Source: Coptis chinensis
Taxonomy: Eukaryota; Streptophyta; Magnoliopsida; Ranunculales; Ranunculaceae
Length of the DNA stretch: 64,000 nucleotides
Direction of reading: 5' to 3'
NCBI GenBank assembly: GCA_015680905.1
Contig: CM027381.1
Coordinates: forward strand, 67,321,501 to 67,385,500
The notes below the pieces were generated by a model, which searched no databases, was not told the origin of the DNA, and was given only the letters and a program-made list of their open reading frames with translations. Positions 23,330 through 35,737 of this stretch are shown in pieces. The stretch's first letter is position 1. Every line of letters begins with the position of its first letter. The position numbers and the translations under genes were made by a program.

Positions 23330-23637
23330 CTCAATTAAGTTTGGCAGATGGAGTCAATCTCACAATGGACGAGATAGATGAATTCTTTAAAGATGCAAAT
23401 AAATACCACAATTATATGGATGTGAACAACCTAGATGAGGAATTCGATGAGTTTCTAAGAGCGTGTGAGGATCCACCACCAACCAACCACCATCAACCTG
23501 AGTTACAACCTCCTGAAATCCAACCATCTACCATAACTAAGCCATCTATTCGTCCACCATTTCAACAAAACCTCAAAGTTGCACTAGAGTCTTTTGCCTC
23601 AAAGATCCTCTATAATTTTTTCAACCCTCAAGATTAA
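23330..23637 (+). pseudogene. Element A gag/ORF remnant, 3' part
   Basis: This continues the frame left at 7588: LADGVNLTMDEIDEFF, an acidic stretch, then a Pro-rich segment PPPTNHHQPELQPPEIQP and PPFQQNLKVALESFASKI. The last part resembles PPFQRNLEFALDPFVSPV at the end of the element B protease ORF, so A and B share an ancestor. It ends in TAA at 23635. Confidence 0.7.
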
Positions 23638-26323
23638 GAGTTTTTGCCTAGAACATAAACCCATGAGTACATCATTCCTGTAGTTGAGAGCCAAGCTTTA
23701 ACTTAGTGTAGTGAGAAACCTAGTTTGTCTTATTTTTCATCATCTGAGCCTCATGAAAGACATCAGGATCCATACTTCATTATTTTCTCACCTAAAGTAT
23801 CACTAGTTCATCTTTTGAGTCATTATAACTCTTTAAAACTAGCTACAACATGATAGTCTGCATATGTTCTTTGATGTATTACATAAATTTTCATTTATTC
23901 TTCTACATAATTACTTCCAGTTATACCACTTCATTCTGTTTGGGGGTGCATTTAGTATCATGTTTTTATGGCTAGACCCTTAACTCCTTCGACTATTAGT
24001 TTATAGTTAACCGTGCATCATCCATCTTGTGCCACCCCAGTTTCTTGCTTGTTTGGGGGTGTACACAGTCTTGGAGAATCTGACTTAAAACGACCCCACA
24101 TTAAGTCTAGGGAATCTAACTTTAAAAGACCCATATAATTTTTTGTAACATACCACCTTTCTAGAGTATAGGCCAAACAAAATTTTTCAAACTTAAAAAG
24201 TGTTTTCAAATTTTGTTTGGGAGTAGCGTATTTTGGTCTTTCATTTTAAAACTTTTTGCCACCTTTTGCCTGTCATGTTTACTCTAGTAGAGTCTAAGTT
24301 AGTTAGTTAAGTAATTTAATTGTGCTATTGAATTATTTCATGAACCCCTTTCTCCCAAATTGTTTGGGGGTAGTATATTTAATTTTAGCATATTGTACGT
24401 TCACGTATTAAAATTGCATGTATAAATATCGAAATATTGATGAATAATGTAATTAGGTACCTTAATTTCATAAAATTTCACTATTTTGCTGAATTTCGGA
24501 AGCTAATCCTATAGGAGTCATGATATGTGCATGCTTGATTTGTGAACGTATAGTATTATTGTTTTATTTATGTTAAAGTCCGTTTATGTCCCAAACGCTA
24601 TTTATTATTTCATGGAACTCATATAGGAGTTGCGTATGTTTTTATTTCTTTATATTATTATAGATTAACCTTTTTTTTCAAGTGCTCCAATTTACAAGCA
24701 TGTTTCTATGGTACTCTCTATCCTTTATTTTCATTCCATACTTTGGGGACAAAGCATGATTCTGTTTGGGGGTGGTATAGAAACATGTTGTAAATGTTTA
24801 AGCACATATTAGGTTGTATATTACGTATCATTTATCGTATAAAAATGTTAAAAATCATAAAAATAATTTATACTATGCACTTAGTGATAATGATATTGTT
24901 TCCTTCTCCATGATAATATTAGTCTAGAAATCTCACGTAGTACTTGAATTAGGATTTAATTTTTGAAACTTAGATTAATATGTAGGTAATAGTCATTGCA
25001 TTTTTTCTTGAACATCTTGCATAAACATCTATGATTGTACTTGACAGTATTTTTCTGAGACCTAGGTTAAAGTATATAAATATCCTGTGAACATCTAGCC
25101 TAAAAGCCTTATATGAGTGAAATATCTGAGTAATGACACAAGAGAGAAGTAAAATCCAAATAGAGAAATCACACATCCACTTGCTTGATCACCACATCAT
25201 ATCCTAAGCGAGAATTTAGGCCCTCTTTAGATCGATATAGCTAAAAATTCATACCTATAAATAATTATCAGTTAGTCGCCCAACTGAGCCTTTCATTTAG
25301 CTTTTTCACAACCACAAATCCTTTACTCATCTTTTAAACCAATAAAAATAAAAATAGGCCTACCCATCTTGAATGAGTCTGAGAAATAGGATGAGTAAAG
25401 AGAATAAAGAGAACGACCTGGGGAAAACCAAAAATTAGTTAGTTGCTTCAAAAAAAGAAAAAGAAAAGAAAAGAAAAGAAAATAAAATAAAATAAAATGA
25501 AAATGAAAATGAAAATGAAAACTCTAAAAAAATAGAATAAAATGAGTCAAAAAGCCAAAACAAAAAGGCTAAGGATGGAAACTAAGTATAGAAGCAAAGT
25601 AAGAACAAGGTTTTCTCTAGTTACATGTAATTGAAGACCCTATTATCTCATACTTGTTTATTTGAATATCCATTTCGTTTCTTCTTAAATCATCACCTCA
25701 TCCCCGTATCACCTAATAAAGACCTCCAGCTCAATTAGGATTAATTTGGTGTGATAGTAAGTGGTAGATGTGTTTGATCGACCTCGGCTTTCTTGGATTG
25801 TCATTGAGAGTGTGAGGAAATGTATGCCCACTGCACACTGGAGTTAGCAAACTTAAGTGGAAAAGTCAGAGTGTTATGTGTCTTGACACATTCCTTGTGA
25901 GAACCTACTTAAGGCACGCTATCCAAAAGTTTTAGAAATGGACCTGCCATTGCATTTCATAGCATAGTTCATTGTATAGTTGTTTATCTTAAGATGATTT
26001 GATTATTATGCATGTATTAATTTAGGAGTTAGATTGATAATCCTTGTTTAACTGCTAGTAAGATGTATAGATATCTGAGATAAAATTAGGGGACAATTAC
26101 TTTTATTTCTTAGTCATTATAGTATAAATGAAGTTTGTGAGTATCTTCTCTGGAAAACTCTCACGAGGCTATAACTTGTCTATTAGGGAATTCCCAGTAG
26201 TTTAAGGCCTTATTGCATATGGTCAATGCAATCGCACTCTGCAAAACGAGATTAGTTAGGACCACATTTTTTGCCACTTATCTATTTTTATTTCTCATCT
26301 TTGTTTGAGGACAAACAAAATAC
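23638..26323 (+). other. Non-coding 3' part of element A
   Basis: No gene. It repeats TGTTTGGGGGTG-type words at 23937, 24050, 24361 (TAG variant) and 24763. A purine-rich microsatellite with AAAAG, AAAAT and AAAATG units lies at about 25446-25525. Confidence 0.65.
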
Positions 26324-26337
26324 TGTTTGGGGGTGGT
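26324..26337 (+). promoter_or_regulatory. Polypurine tract of element A
   Basis: TGTTTGGGGGTGGT is directly before the 3' LTR start TGATAAGCAC. Confidence 0.65.
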
Positions 26338-27589
26338 TGATAAGCACTTAAATGTGTAGTTTAAACCCTTTAATAGTATTCTATTTAGGCCAGTTATGTT
26401 TATAATAAATAAGAGTTAGTATTTTTTTTTTTTTTTTTTTTGTATTTCAGGTCTTGAAGTTGTTTATGCGCTTAAAGATGTCATTTTGCATGGAAAACGA
26501 GTCAAGATGATTGCCGAGGAAGTTCTACATTTAAAGCCCAAGAATCATGAAGAAAAGCCTTTTTCAAGCCCAGTCAAAGCCGGGAAGTCAAAGTCAATTC
26601 GGGTTGAAAAAAACAGAAAAGTCAACAGAACTTCAAATGGGTGTATCTTTGGACTCGGGCCTCGGAATTGGGCCTACTTTATGTCAAAATGACCGGCTCG
26701 GAATTGGACCTAGCCTTGACCTAATCAAAGTTGTAAAAGTGGATGAAAAAGGCACTAAAGTAATTTTTAGCAGATGTGGCCCCTTTAAACTTAACCTAAT
26801 GGGCTTTGGGCTCACATTAGAGACCCAAAGTCCTCCTTTTTGGCCCATGCACGAAAATGTAACCCTAACCCTCTCCTATATAAAGAGGGTTAAGGCTAAA
26901 CTTAATAATCATCTTCCAACACCTCTTTCTTTAGTGTAAAGTAGTTTAGTTTAGTTTAGGGTTAGAATTAGGTTAGAATAATTTAGTTTAATTGTAGCCT
27001 CCAGTATTCCCCATCAATAAAATTAAGCTTTAGTGTACTTTCAATTATTGTTCTTTAAATTATGTCTTCTATTCAATCTTTAGTTAATATGATTCCTATG
27101 ATACAAGGCTAAACCTCCATTAGAAGAGGTTTATGAAGCCATGTGAGGATGCTTGGTAATTAGTTTTGTCATTGTTTTGCAAAAGAGTTTTAAGTTTGAT
27201 TCTTATGATTGTTTAGAGATAAAGATCATAAGAGTTGAACTAGAGTTTAAAGTCACCATCAAAGAGATTTGTGGTGGAGCTAAACTCTCATGCTAGTAAA
27301 GCAATTCGATAACCAACCTAATGGTGGATTGAATCTTCTCTATACCCTTTCTCATCATTTAATCTACTATTTCATATCTATTATTTACTGTTTTCATAGC
27401 ATATTATTACTCTCTCATTAGTGCAATAGTTAGCTAGTCTAGATTCGTTACAAGTACGTGCAAGCAAGAATGGAGAATACGATTACTCCCCTTTATCACA
27501 TGATATTTGAGAGTATTATTATATATTGATATGCATGATTTAGTACTGTTTTAAACACTGTTTTTACACTATTAAATCTATAGTTATCA
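26338..27589 (+). repeat. Element A 3' LTR
   Basis: A direct repeat of 4380-5696, with an expanded T tract at about 26422-26441 and a deletion near 27300. The frames at 26486-26939 are inside it and are not genes. Confidence 0.88.
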
Positions 27590-27593
27590 ACGT

Positions 27594-28975
27594 ACGTGAA
27601 TGAAACACGAGCACCCAAAGACTTTGGGCGGGACAGAGAAAAGAGGGCAATCATGACAAAGAACCCCAAGAGGTGTTTTGAACTCCAATACACTCGATGG
27701 TATTCTATTAATGAGGAAACACGTAGTAAGGATAGCTTCACTCCATAGATATTGCGGAACATTCATCCCAATTATGAGCGCTCCTGTCATTTCTAGCAAA
27801 TGTCGTATGTTTTTATTTCAACAATACTGTTTTGTTGGGGAGTAGAGACACATGAAGTTTGGTGTTCAATGTCATGCATGCTCAGCAAAAATATTTTCTA
27901 AGCTGGCCACTATAGGTGTATTCTCCGCCATTGCCAGACCTTAATATCTTAACCTTCTTCCCATACTGGGTATCCACCATTACATGAAAAATCTTAAAAA
28001 TTTGAGTTACCTTATTTTTTTGTTTCATCATAAACATCCACATGTAACAGTTGTAGCCATCTACAAAGGTAACAAAGTAACGAAAGCCAAGTAACGATGT
28101 AATTGGGGAAGGTCCCCACACATTAGAGTGCACAGTGAAAAAGATGAAGAACTTCTTTTATTAATACTGGGTGGAAAAGAATACCTACAATGTTTTTCCA
28201 ACTAACTCACTTCACATTGGAAGTTAGACAATGGTTGAGACACAAATAAAGAAGGCAAGAGGCACTGCAAATAAGGAAAGGAATTGAAACATGACCGAGA
28301 CGAATATGCCATCGCATTATTTGAGATTTATTAACATCACGATAGCTAGTAGACAAATTTACGTGTGATAATAGTTGATTCAGAGATATGTTTAGCAAGT
28401 ACAAGCCATCCACTTCACAACCACTGCCAATCATCTTCTTTGTTGCCAAGTCCTGGAAAACACAATAAGATGGATAAAAGGTCACATAATAGTTAAGATT
28501 TTTTGTGATACTCCTAACTGAAACCAAGTTAGTTGTGAGATTAGAAACATGGAGAACATTGTTAAAAGGAAGACTAAGTGAGACACTTATGGATCCTTTC
28601 CCTGTAGCAGAGAACAAGGAACCATTTGCAAAGCGGACTGTATCTTGTCCTGAACAAAGGTTATGGGATTGAAAGAAGGAAGACATACCACTAATGTGAT
28701 CGGAAGCTCCTGAATCAATTATCCAGGATGGGGATTCAGATTTAGACATATGGAAAGCAGATGTATAGATACCTGAGTGTGCAAACATGGAAGTGGCAAC
28801 AGGGGAACCTTCTAACTGTGACATGAAAGTCCTCAGACACTCCAAATTAGATTGGGAGAATTGTATTGGTGTCACAGGACTTGTTATGGCCGGGTGCTTT
28901 CGACGCATCATCTCGATGATTGGGTTTGAAACTAGAAGCGCTATGACATTGATGGTAATAGCTCTTTTTTCCTGA
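27594..28975 (-). pseudogene. Copia-1, gag end, protease and integrase (first piece)
   Basis: On the minus strand from 28975 downwards: the end of gag; the retropepsin active site SWIIDSGASDHISG; the pre-integrase block LYLLN with MRWHIRLGHVS; the integrase core beginning MHSNVWGPSPITS with YFVTFVDGY and ILRSGNGGEY; then PQYLWSEAILTTCFLINR and PPKVFGCSCFIHV. In normal copia integrases the first block is HSD and the later one SDNGGE. Here Asp is Asn in the first and Gly in the second, so the catalytic triad is lost. Frameshifts separate the blocks. The 5' LTR and most of gag are missing, because the sequence passes into the tandem unit at about 28976. Confidence 0.88.
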
Positions 28976-31900
28976 TGTGAACTTTTTATTTTTTGTTTCC
29001 AGTGCCTACTTCTTCCTCTCCACATCGTATCATCGCTTCTTCACAACTGGATGAACAGATCATTTGTCTTCAAGGTAAATCATGAAGTAGTAATGTAATA
29101 CAAGATAACATTGTTAGTTGTCACTACCAGTTAAGCTAACTCAGCTTCTTTATTGCTCTCAGGCTGACCATTATATATGTTACTAGCTAGGCTTGGAGGG
29201 ACTTATCTTGTAGGGATGATAGTTATCTCTATAGAGATGAGGTAAACAAATTTTTATTTATGCTTTTCTTTTATACTTTTACATGTCGTTATTGTTTATT
29301 ATTGAACTGAGCTAGAGATTATATTATTTTCAGTTTACAGCTGCACCAGGGGAACACCTCTGGTCGGTTGACACTTTATACTCGACATTGTTTTTGTCCT
29401 GTCCAACCGAGTATGAAAGGATAAGTAATCTTCAGAATTTTCAGTGAGTAGAAGCATGACCAAGAGCATTTCTAGAATTTTCAGTGAGTAGAAGGATAAG
29501 TAACCTTGTTTCCAGAACATGTAAACTGTAGAGTTTTTATAGTATATATTTTACACATGGCCGGGTTTTTCATTTTTGAATTGAATCAAACTGGCTGACT
29601 GAAAAATACCTTAATCTACAAAATTTGCACATTTTTGCGGCCCTAGACTTGTAGCTTATAAATTAATATAAGTTTTGCATTGTTATGATCTCTTATAAAC
29701 ATGGACTGAATCAGGATTCTAAGCTAGGGGTCTTGAGATTATGTGCACACCCCACCCCACAAAAAAAAAAATGCAATTTTTATTTTATTTTATTTTATTT
29801 TTGTCAGAAGGTCTAAACAATAAAGATCAACAAAACTATACATTTATTTCAATTTACAAAACTAGAGTGTGTTGACTACTAAGAATTTAATATGGACTGA
29901 CGAAGTTAACTACTTAAGCACTTAAGTCATTAATTGATACTATTATATCTATATATATCTACATAATCTAGTCTACAAGTCTACAACAATTCAACAAATT
30001 GTTAACTTCTTATAATGCTATAAGTCTATATAACCCTACTATCATGTAGAGAAAAGTATAAAAGATTAACATTGAAAGTAAAAATTTACCTTGTTTTGTT
30101 TTTTTTTTTGTTAAGTGGAAATTTTATTGATAATGATAACGAATTTTACAAATAATTAGGACAAACGTGCAACAAGTTGCGCCGCATGTTCTTTATGAAT
30201 TTGTTTTTTGTTTGTTTTTTTTTTTTTTTTTTTTGGGTTGAAGTCTGACGCTTGTTTAAGAATTAAGAGTGAAAGAAATGAGGGAGAGCTTACGGGTTTG
30301 TTATGGGTGATTGGGTTCGAAACTAGAAGCGCTATGACATTGATGGTAATAGCTTTTTTTTCCTGATGTGAACTTTTTATTTTTTGTTTCTAGTGCCTAC
30401 TTCTTCCTCTCCACATCGTATCATTGCTTCTTCACAACTAGATGAACAGATCATTTGTCTTCAAGGTAAATCATGAAACAGTAATGTAATACAAGATAAC
30501 ATTGTTAGTTGTCGCTACCGGTTGAGCTAACTCAGCTTCTTTATTGCTCTCAGGCTGACTATTATATATGTTACTAGGCTTGGAGGGACTTATCTTGTAG
30601 GGATGTATAGTTATCTCTATAGAGATGAGGTAAACAATTTTTTATTTATGCTTTTCTTTTATACTTTTACATGTCATTATTGTTTATTATTAAACTGAGC
30701 TAGAAATTATATTATTTTCAGTTTCTGACTACACCGGGGAACACCCCCGCCGGTTGACTCTCTATACTCGACATTGTTTTTGTCATGTCCAACCGAGTAT
30801 GAAAGGATAAGCAATTTTCGGAATTTTCAGTAAGTAGAAGCATGACCAAGAGCATTTTTAGAATTTTCAGTGAGTAGAAGGATAAGTAACCTTGTTTCCA
30901 AAACATGTAAACTGTAGAGTTTTTATAGTATATATTTTACACATGGCCGGGTTTTTCATTTTTGAATTGAATCAAACTGGCTGACTGAAAAATACCTTAA
31001 TCTACAAAATTTGCACATTTTTGCGGCCCTAGACTTGTAGCTTATAAATTAATATAAGTTTTGCATTGTTATGATCTCTTATAAACATGGACTGAATCAG
31101 GATTCTAAGCTAGGGGGTGCGAGATTATGTGCACACCCCACCCCACACAAAAAAAAAAAGTATGCAATTTTTATTTTATTTTATTTTATTTTATTTTTGT
31201 CAGAAGGTTTAAACAATAAAGATCAACAAAACTATACATTTATTTCAATTTACAAAACTAGAGTGTGTTGACTACTAAGAATTTAATATGGACTGACGAA
31301 GTTAACTACTTAAGCACTTAAGTCATTAATTGATACTATTATATCTATATATATCTACATAATCTAGTCTACAAGTCTACAACAATTCAACAAATTGTTA
31401 ACTTCTTATAATGCTATAAGTCTATATAACCCTACTATCATGTGGAGAAAAATATAAAAGATTAACATTGAAAGTAAAAATTTACCTTGTTTTGTTTTGT
31501 TTTTTTTTTTTAAGTGGAAATTTTATTGATAATGATAACGAATTTTACAAATAATTAGGACAAACGTGCAACAAGTTGCGCCGCAGGTTCTTTATGAATT
31601 TGTTTTTTGTTTGTTTGTTTGTTTGTTTTTTTTTTTTTTTTTTTTTTTTTTTTGGGTTGAAGTCTGACGCTTGTTTAAGAATTAAGAGTGAAAGAAATGA
31701 GGGAGAGCTTACGAGTTTGTTATGGGTGATTGGGTTCGAAACTAGAAGTGCTATGACATTGATGGTAATAGCTTTTTTTTTCCTGATGTGAACTTTTTAT
31801 TTTTTGTTTCCAGTGCCTACTTCTTCCTCTCCACATCGTATCATTGCTTCTTCACAACCAGATGAACAGATCATTTGTCTTCAAGGTAAATCATGAAACA

Positions 31901-33126
31901 GTAATGTAATTCAAGATAACATTGTTAGTTGTCGCTACGGTTGAGCTAACTCAGCTTCTTTATTGCTCTCAGGCTGACTATTATATATGTTACTAGGCTT
32001 GGAGGGACTTATCTTGTAGGGATGTATAGTTATCTCTATAGAGATGAGGTAAACAATTTTTTATTTATGCTTTTCTTTTATACTTTTACATGTCATTATT
32101 GTTTATTATTTAACTGAGCTAGAAATTATATTATTTTCAGTTTACAGCTACACCAGGGGAACACCCCTGGCCGGTTGACACTCTATACTCGACATTGTTT
32201 TTGTCATGTCCAACCGAGTATGAAAGGATAAGTAATTTTCGGAATTTTCAGTAAGTAGAAGCATGACCAAGAGCATTTATAGAATTTTCAGTAAGTAGAA
32301 GGATAAGTAACCTTGTTTCCAGAACATGTAAACTGTAGAGTTTTTACAGTATATATTTTACACATGGCCGGGTTTTTCATTTTTGAATTGAATCAAACTG
32401 GCTGACTGAAAAATACCTTAATCTACAAAATTTGCACATTTTTTGCGGCCCTAGACTCGTAACTTATAAATTAATATAAGCTTTGCATTGTTATGATCTC
32501 TTATAAACATGGACGGAACCATGGTTCTAAGTTAAGGGGTGCGAGATTATGTGCACACCCCACCCAAAAAAAAATGTAAGTAATTTTTTTTTTTTTTTTT
32601 GTCAGAAGGTCTAAACAATAAAGATTAACAAAACTATACATTTACTTCAATTTACAAAACTAGAGTGTGTTGACTACTAAGAATTTAATATGGACTAACG
32701 AAGTTAACTACTTAAGCACTTAAGCCATTAATTGATACTATTATGTCTATATATATCTACATAATCTAGTCCATAAGTCTACAACAATTCAACAAATTGT
32801 TAACTTCTTATAATGTTATAAGTCTATATAACCTTACTATCATGTGGAGAAAAGTACAAAATATTAACATTGAAAGTAAAAATTTACCTTGTTTTGTTAT
32901 TTTTTTTTTTGTTTTTATTTTTTTTAAGTGAAAATTTTATTGATAATGATAACGAGTTTTACAAATAATTATAACAAACGTGCAACAAGTTGCACCGCAA
33001 GTTCTTTATAAATTTGTTTTTTGTTTTTTGTTTTTGGTTTTTTTTTTGTTTTTGGGTTGAGGTCTGATGTTTGTTTAAGAATTAAGAGTGAAAGAAATGA
33101 GAGAGAGCTTACAAGTTTGTTATGAG
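28917..33126. repeat. Three tandem copies of a 1.4-kb unit
   Basis: Units 28917-30307, 30308-31726 and 31727-33126 (1391, 1419 and 1400 bp) are very similar throughout. Each starts at TGATT, and TGATT also follows the third copy at 33127-33131. The first ~55 bp of each unit is Copia-1 sequence, so the array formed after Copia-1 inserted. Length differences come mainly from T tracts near the unit ends. Inside each unit the plus strand shows exon-like pieces: after TTTCCAG up to CTTCAAG|GTAAATC, after CTCTCAG up to GATGAG|GTAAAC, and after TTTTCAG. I do not recognise a product, and stop codons are present. Confidence 0.9.
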
Positions 33127-33131
33127 TGATT

Positions 33132-33623
33132 AGAATTATACAAACTGACCGTTTGGACTTTGGGCCTTTGGCTATTTGTTTTAGTCTCATTAACTTATTA
33201 AACATTCAAAGACACATTTGACCAGTTTTAATGGTTTTGGACTCAAAATAAATGATAAATGATAATTTTGTAAAGCAAAAAGTGAATTAAAAAAATACGT
33301 TGGTTTATTGAAATGTCTTTTATTAGTTTTTTTTTATTATTTATTATTATATTTTCAATTTTAGGAATACGAGTATTTATAGTTTAAAGATTTTTATAGA
33401 CATGTAGTGATATGATAGTGGAGCTTTTCTAATCCCCCCTTATAAACTTCTCAACATAAAACCCCATCGGGTAAACATCACTTTTACATTTTGTATTTGC
33501 AAGCCCATAAACGTGTAATTCTTGAAACCAACTTCTCATATTTTTTTGGGTTATATTTCGCTTGCTAGCTAGCTCGCCGCACTGGCTGTTTTTCTGTGTG
33601 TATTCTCTAAAGTCTAACCTGCC
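33132..33623. other. Unclassified AT-rich sequence
   Basis: It follows the last tandem unit. I see no gene, repeat or transposon end here. Confidence 0.5.
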
Positions 33624-33631
33624 GGGTCAAC

Positions 33632-34740
33632 CATAGTACAAAATATCAAGATATAGCTATATATCGATCTCTAAATTATGGATATGTATCGTGGATATAT
33701 CCTCCTATGTAGAGATATTTTACATTGGGCCATCTGCAGATATCGTAGATATATCGCCAAATATCGCTAAATATCCAAAAATATCCCACTTTTCTTTCAT
33801 CTTGATTCTTAAAACCCCAAATACAAACAACCCAATTCATGTCCCAAAGATTTATAACGTATACGTTTAGAACTTATGATTTTATAAGTTATTTAATACT
33901 CTGATTCAAACATAATTAAACACAGAAGGCAAATGAACCTTAATCAAAGCAGGCTCAAGGTTTCGCAGTCCTTGTAAACGACATTTGATTCCACTTCGTC
34001 GTATGAAAACAATCCTTGATAAATAAAAAATGTAATAAAAAACTTACATTCCATCACCAAACTGCTCATTGATGATATCCTTGGTGCTCTCCCCAAAATG
34101 CATAATTGCTTCATTCAATCTATTAACAATATATCAAGAAAAAAAAACACCCCCCTCTCCCCTGTTGTTTCTAAACATATTCCAAAATTAAGCAACCCCC
34201 AAACTTTGATTATATTATCTGTAAATAGCAGGTTCTTGAATGAGAAGAGAGTCATAAGACCTCAAAGGAGCCTTCATCATTTCATCAACAAGTTCATCAG
34301 ACAATGAATCTAAACTTAACCGAAGAACCATTAATTTTAATTTCATTGCGAATCAAACCAAGAGAGAATAATTTGAAGAAACAATCGAGTGCGGGTTCGA
34401 TGATCTTGAGAGAAGTGGTATCAATCAATTGCGAGAATTAAAGGTTGGAGAACGAATTCGGTATCGGGAACGAGAGAAGCCGAGAAGGGAAGAAGGGTCA
34501 GAGGAATCAATTAAGGTTTCTATGGTCGTCAGTTATATTGAGAAATTGTTTTTGCTGATAAAGGATGATTAAATATCACGATATTTAGAAAATGTCGACT
34601 TATTCCTATAATATCGCGATATATTGAGAATATTTACAGTTTTATACTTAAAAAATATCTATTACATATTATAGATATTATTATATCGATGGCTGAAATC
34701 TCGATATATATCGCGATACATCGGGATATTTTTTACTATG
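33632..34740. mobile_element. hAT-like non-autonomous element carrying a cyanase gene fragment
   Basis: The ends are CATAGTACAAAATATC and, reverse complemented on the right, CATAGTAAAAAATATC. Both continue into runs of ATATCGCGATATAT-type sequence that make long, imperfect inverted repeats. The flanks GGGTCAAC (33624-33631) and GGATCAAC (34741-34748) match at 7 of 8 bases, fitting an 8-bp duplication as in hAT elements. The 1.1-kb interior has no transposase and contains pieces of a host gene on the minus strand. Confidence 0.75.
34048..34320 (-). pseudogene. Cyanate hydratase (cyanase) gene fragment
   Basis: The minus strand has two exon-like blocks. The first, at about 34320-34216, reads LSDELVDEMMKAPLRSYD then LLIQEPAIYR. 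The second, about 34118-34048, reads LNEAIMHFGESTKDIINEQF then GDG before GTAAGTT. These correspond to the conserved C-terminal half of plant cyanase, which degrades cyanate with bicarbonate and has catalytic Arg and Glu in the RLxExxxxYG region. The Arg/Leu junction YR|LNEA falls at an intron whose donor GT is now AT. The N-terminal helix domain and the final IDF segment are absent. The fragment lies inside the hAT-like element and is a captured piece, not a gene. Confidence 0.75.
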
Positions 34741-34748
34741 GGATCAAC

Positions 34749-35737
34749 TATTCAACTGACACCCTATGCTTCACCACCTTATAGTTTATTGTGATTAAGC
34801 TGGTTGGCTCTTACCCACGAACATATATCAAGGTTGTAATTATTAATATATCAATATACACAATTATGTATAGGTGTATAACCATGGATGGTTTGGGTGG
34901 CCACTGGACAATAAGTTCTTTGGGTGTTTTGCAACGCCATGAGAATCTCAGAAGATACCTAGTACTTGGTGGCATTCAAGTACAATGTCATTTCTCAATA
35001 TAATATAAGAAATTGTCTTCTATGCTGAATAGTTTAATGGATTTCAATAATTTTTTGAGAACTTCAATGGAATCAAATTGAAATATAATGAGCAAACAAG
35101 TGATCATATATTTAACAGTGTTAACAGTTAACCTGTCATTACGAGGTTACACAAAGAACAGGACATGTCCTATGAGCAAATATAGTTGTACTTAGTTTCC
35201 TCTTGTTTTATTTTATATTCTTGGTAGTCTGATTTCCTAGTGCATCTAGATGCATATATTTGTAATATTTAACTTGTTGGACACATCAACATGTTTTTTG
35301 CTCTCATACCCTTGTCTTTATCTTTATATTTAAAAGATTCTCATGAAATCATTTTGATCAATAATTTTAGATCCAAGTGTCATTTAAACAACCAAACTTT
35401 CGTCATGCCATGACTGCGATCTGTAACATCATGAAATCGGTGTAGGGTAAGTTATATAGGAAACATCATGTTATTCAGGACAATTTCATCATATCTCTCG
35501 GTGTCTTATTTATTTGTAGCAAAAAAAAAAGTGTCTTATTTATAGATGGAAGCAAGGTATCATAATTCTTTATGTTCCAGTCGTTCATCATTTCATTGTA
35601 CGTTATACTTCTTTGCTGTTTTGTAAATTGGATTGTTCATTGATCACATATATCATCAATGAGATCATTTCTACAGCTAAACTGAGAGACCAAGATATCC
35701 AACAATTGAGAAAGTGTCTAGTCATCTACATATTGAT
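34749..35737 (+). other. Upstream region of the GRAS gene
   Basis: About 1 kb between the hAT-like element and the GRAS start codon. No other gene is seen. It presumably contains the promoter and 5' UTR, but I cannot place a transcription start. A leader intron is possible. Confidence 0.45.

Larger units (their letters stand above)
4380..27589 (+). mobile_element. Element A: non-autonomous Athila/Tat-like LTR retrotransposon, split by element B
   Basis: The LTRs lie at 4380-5696 and 26338-27589; both begin TGATAAGCAC and end TTATCA. ACGTG (4375-4379) precedes the left LTR. The same word follows the right LTR at 27594-27598 after four extra bases (ACGT), so the target duplication is recognisable but not clean. 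The Copia-1 frame continues across the insertion. A degraded primer site follows the left LTR and a polypurine tract TGTTTGGGGGTG precedes the right one. Inside are only gag remnants, interrupted by element B, and a long non-coding 3' part. In one 100-bp stretch compared by eye the LTRs differ at 6 positions, more than those of element B, as expected for the older, outer element. Confidence 0.88.

Noticed and set aside
24217-24230. TGTTTGGGAGTAG as another polypurine-type copy
   Set aside because: Too diverged to count with the others.
28917-33126. The three 1.4-kb repeats as LTRs of a retrotransposon
   Set aside because: They are directly adjacent with no internal region, primer site or polypurine tract, and do not have TG...CA ends.
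35714-35737. An upstream GTG start for the GRAS protein
   Set aside because: Plant nuclear genes rarely start with GTG, and ATG 35738 gives a natural N-terminus.
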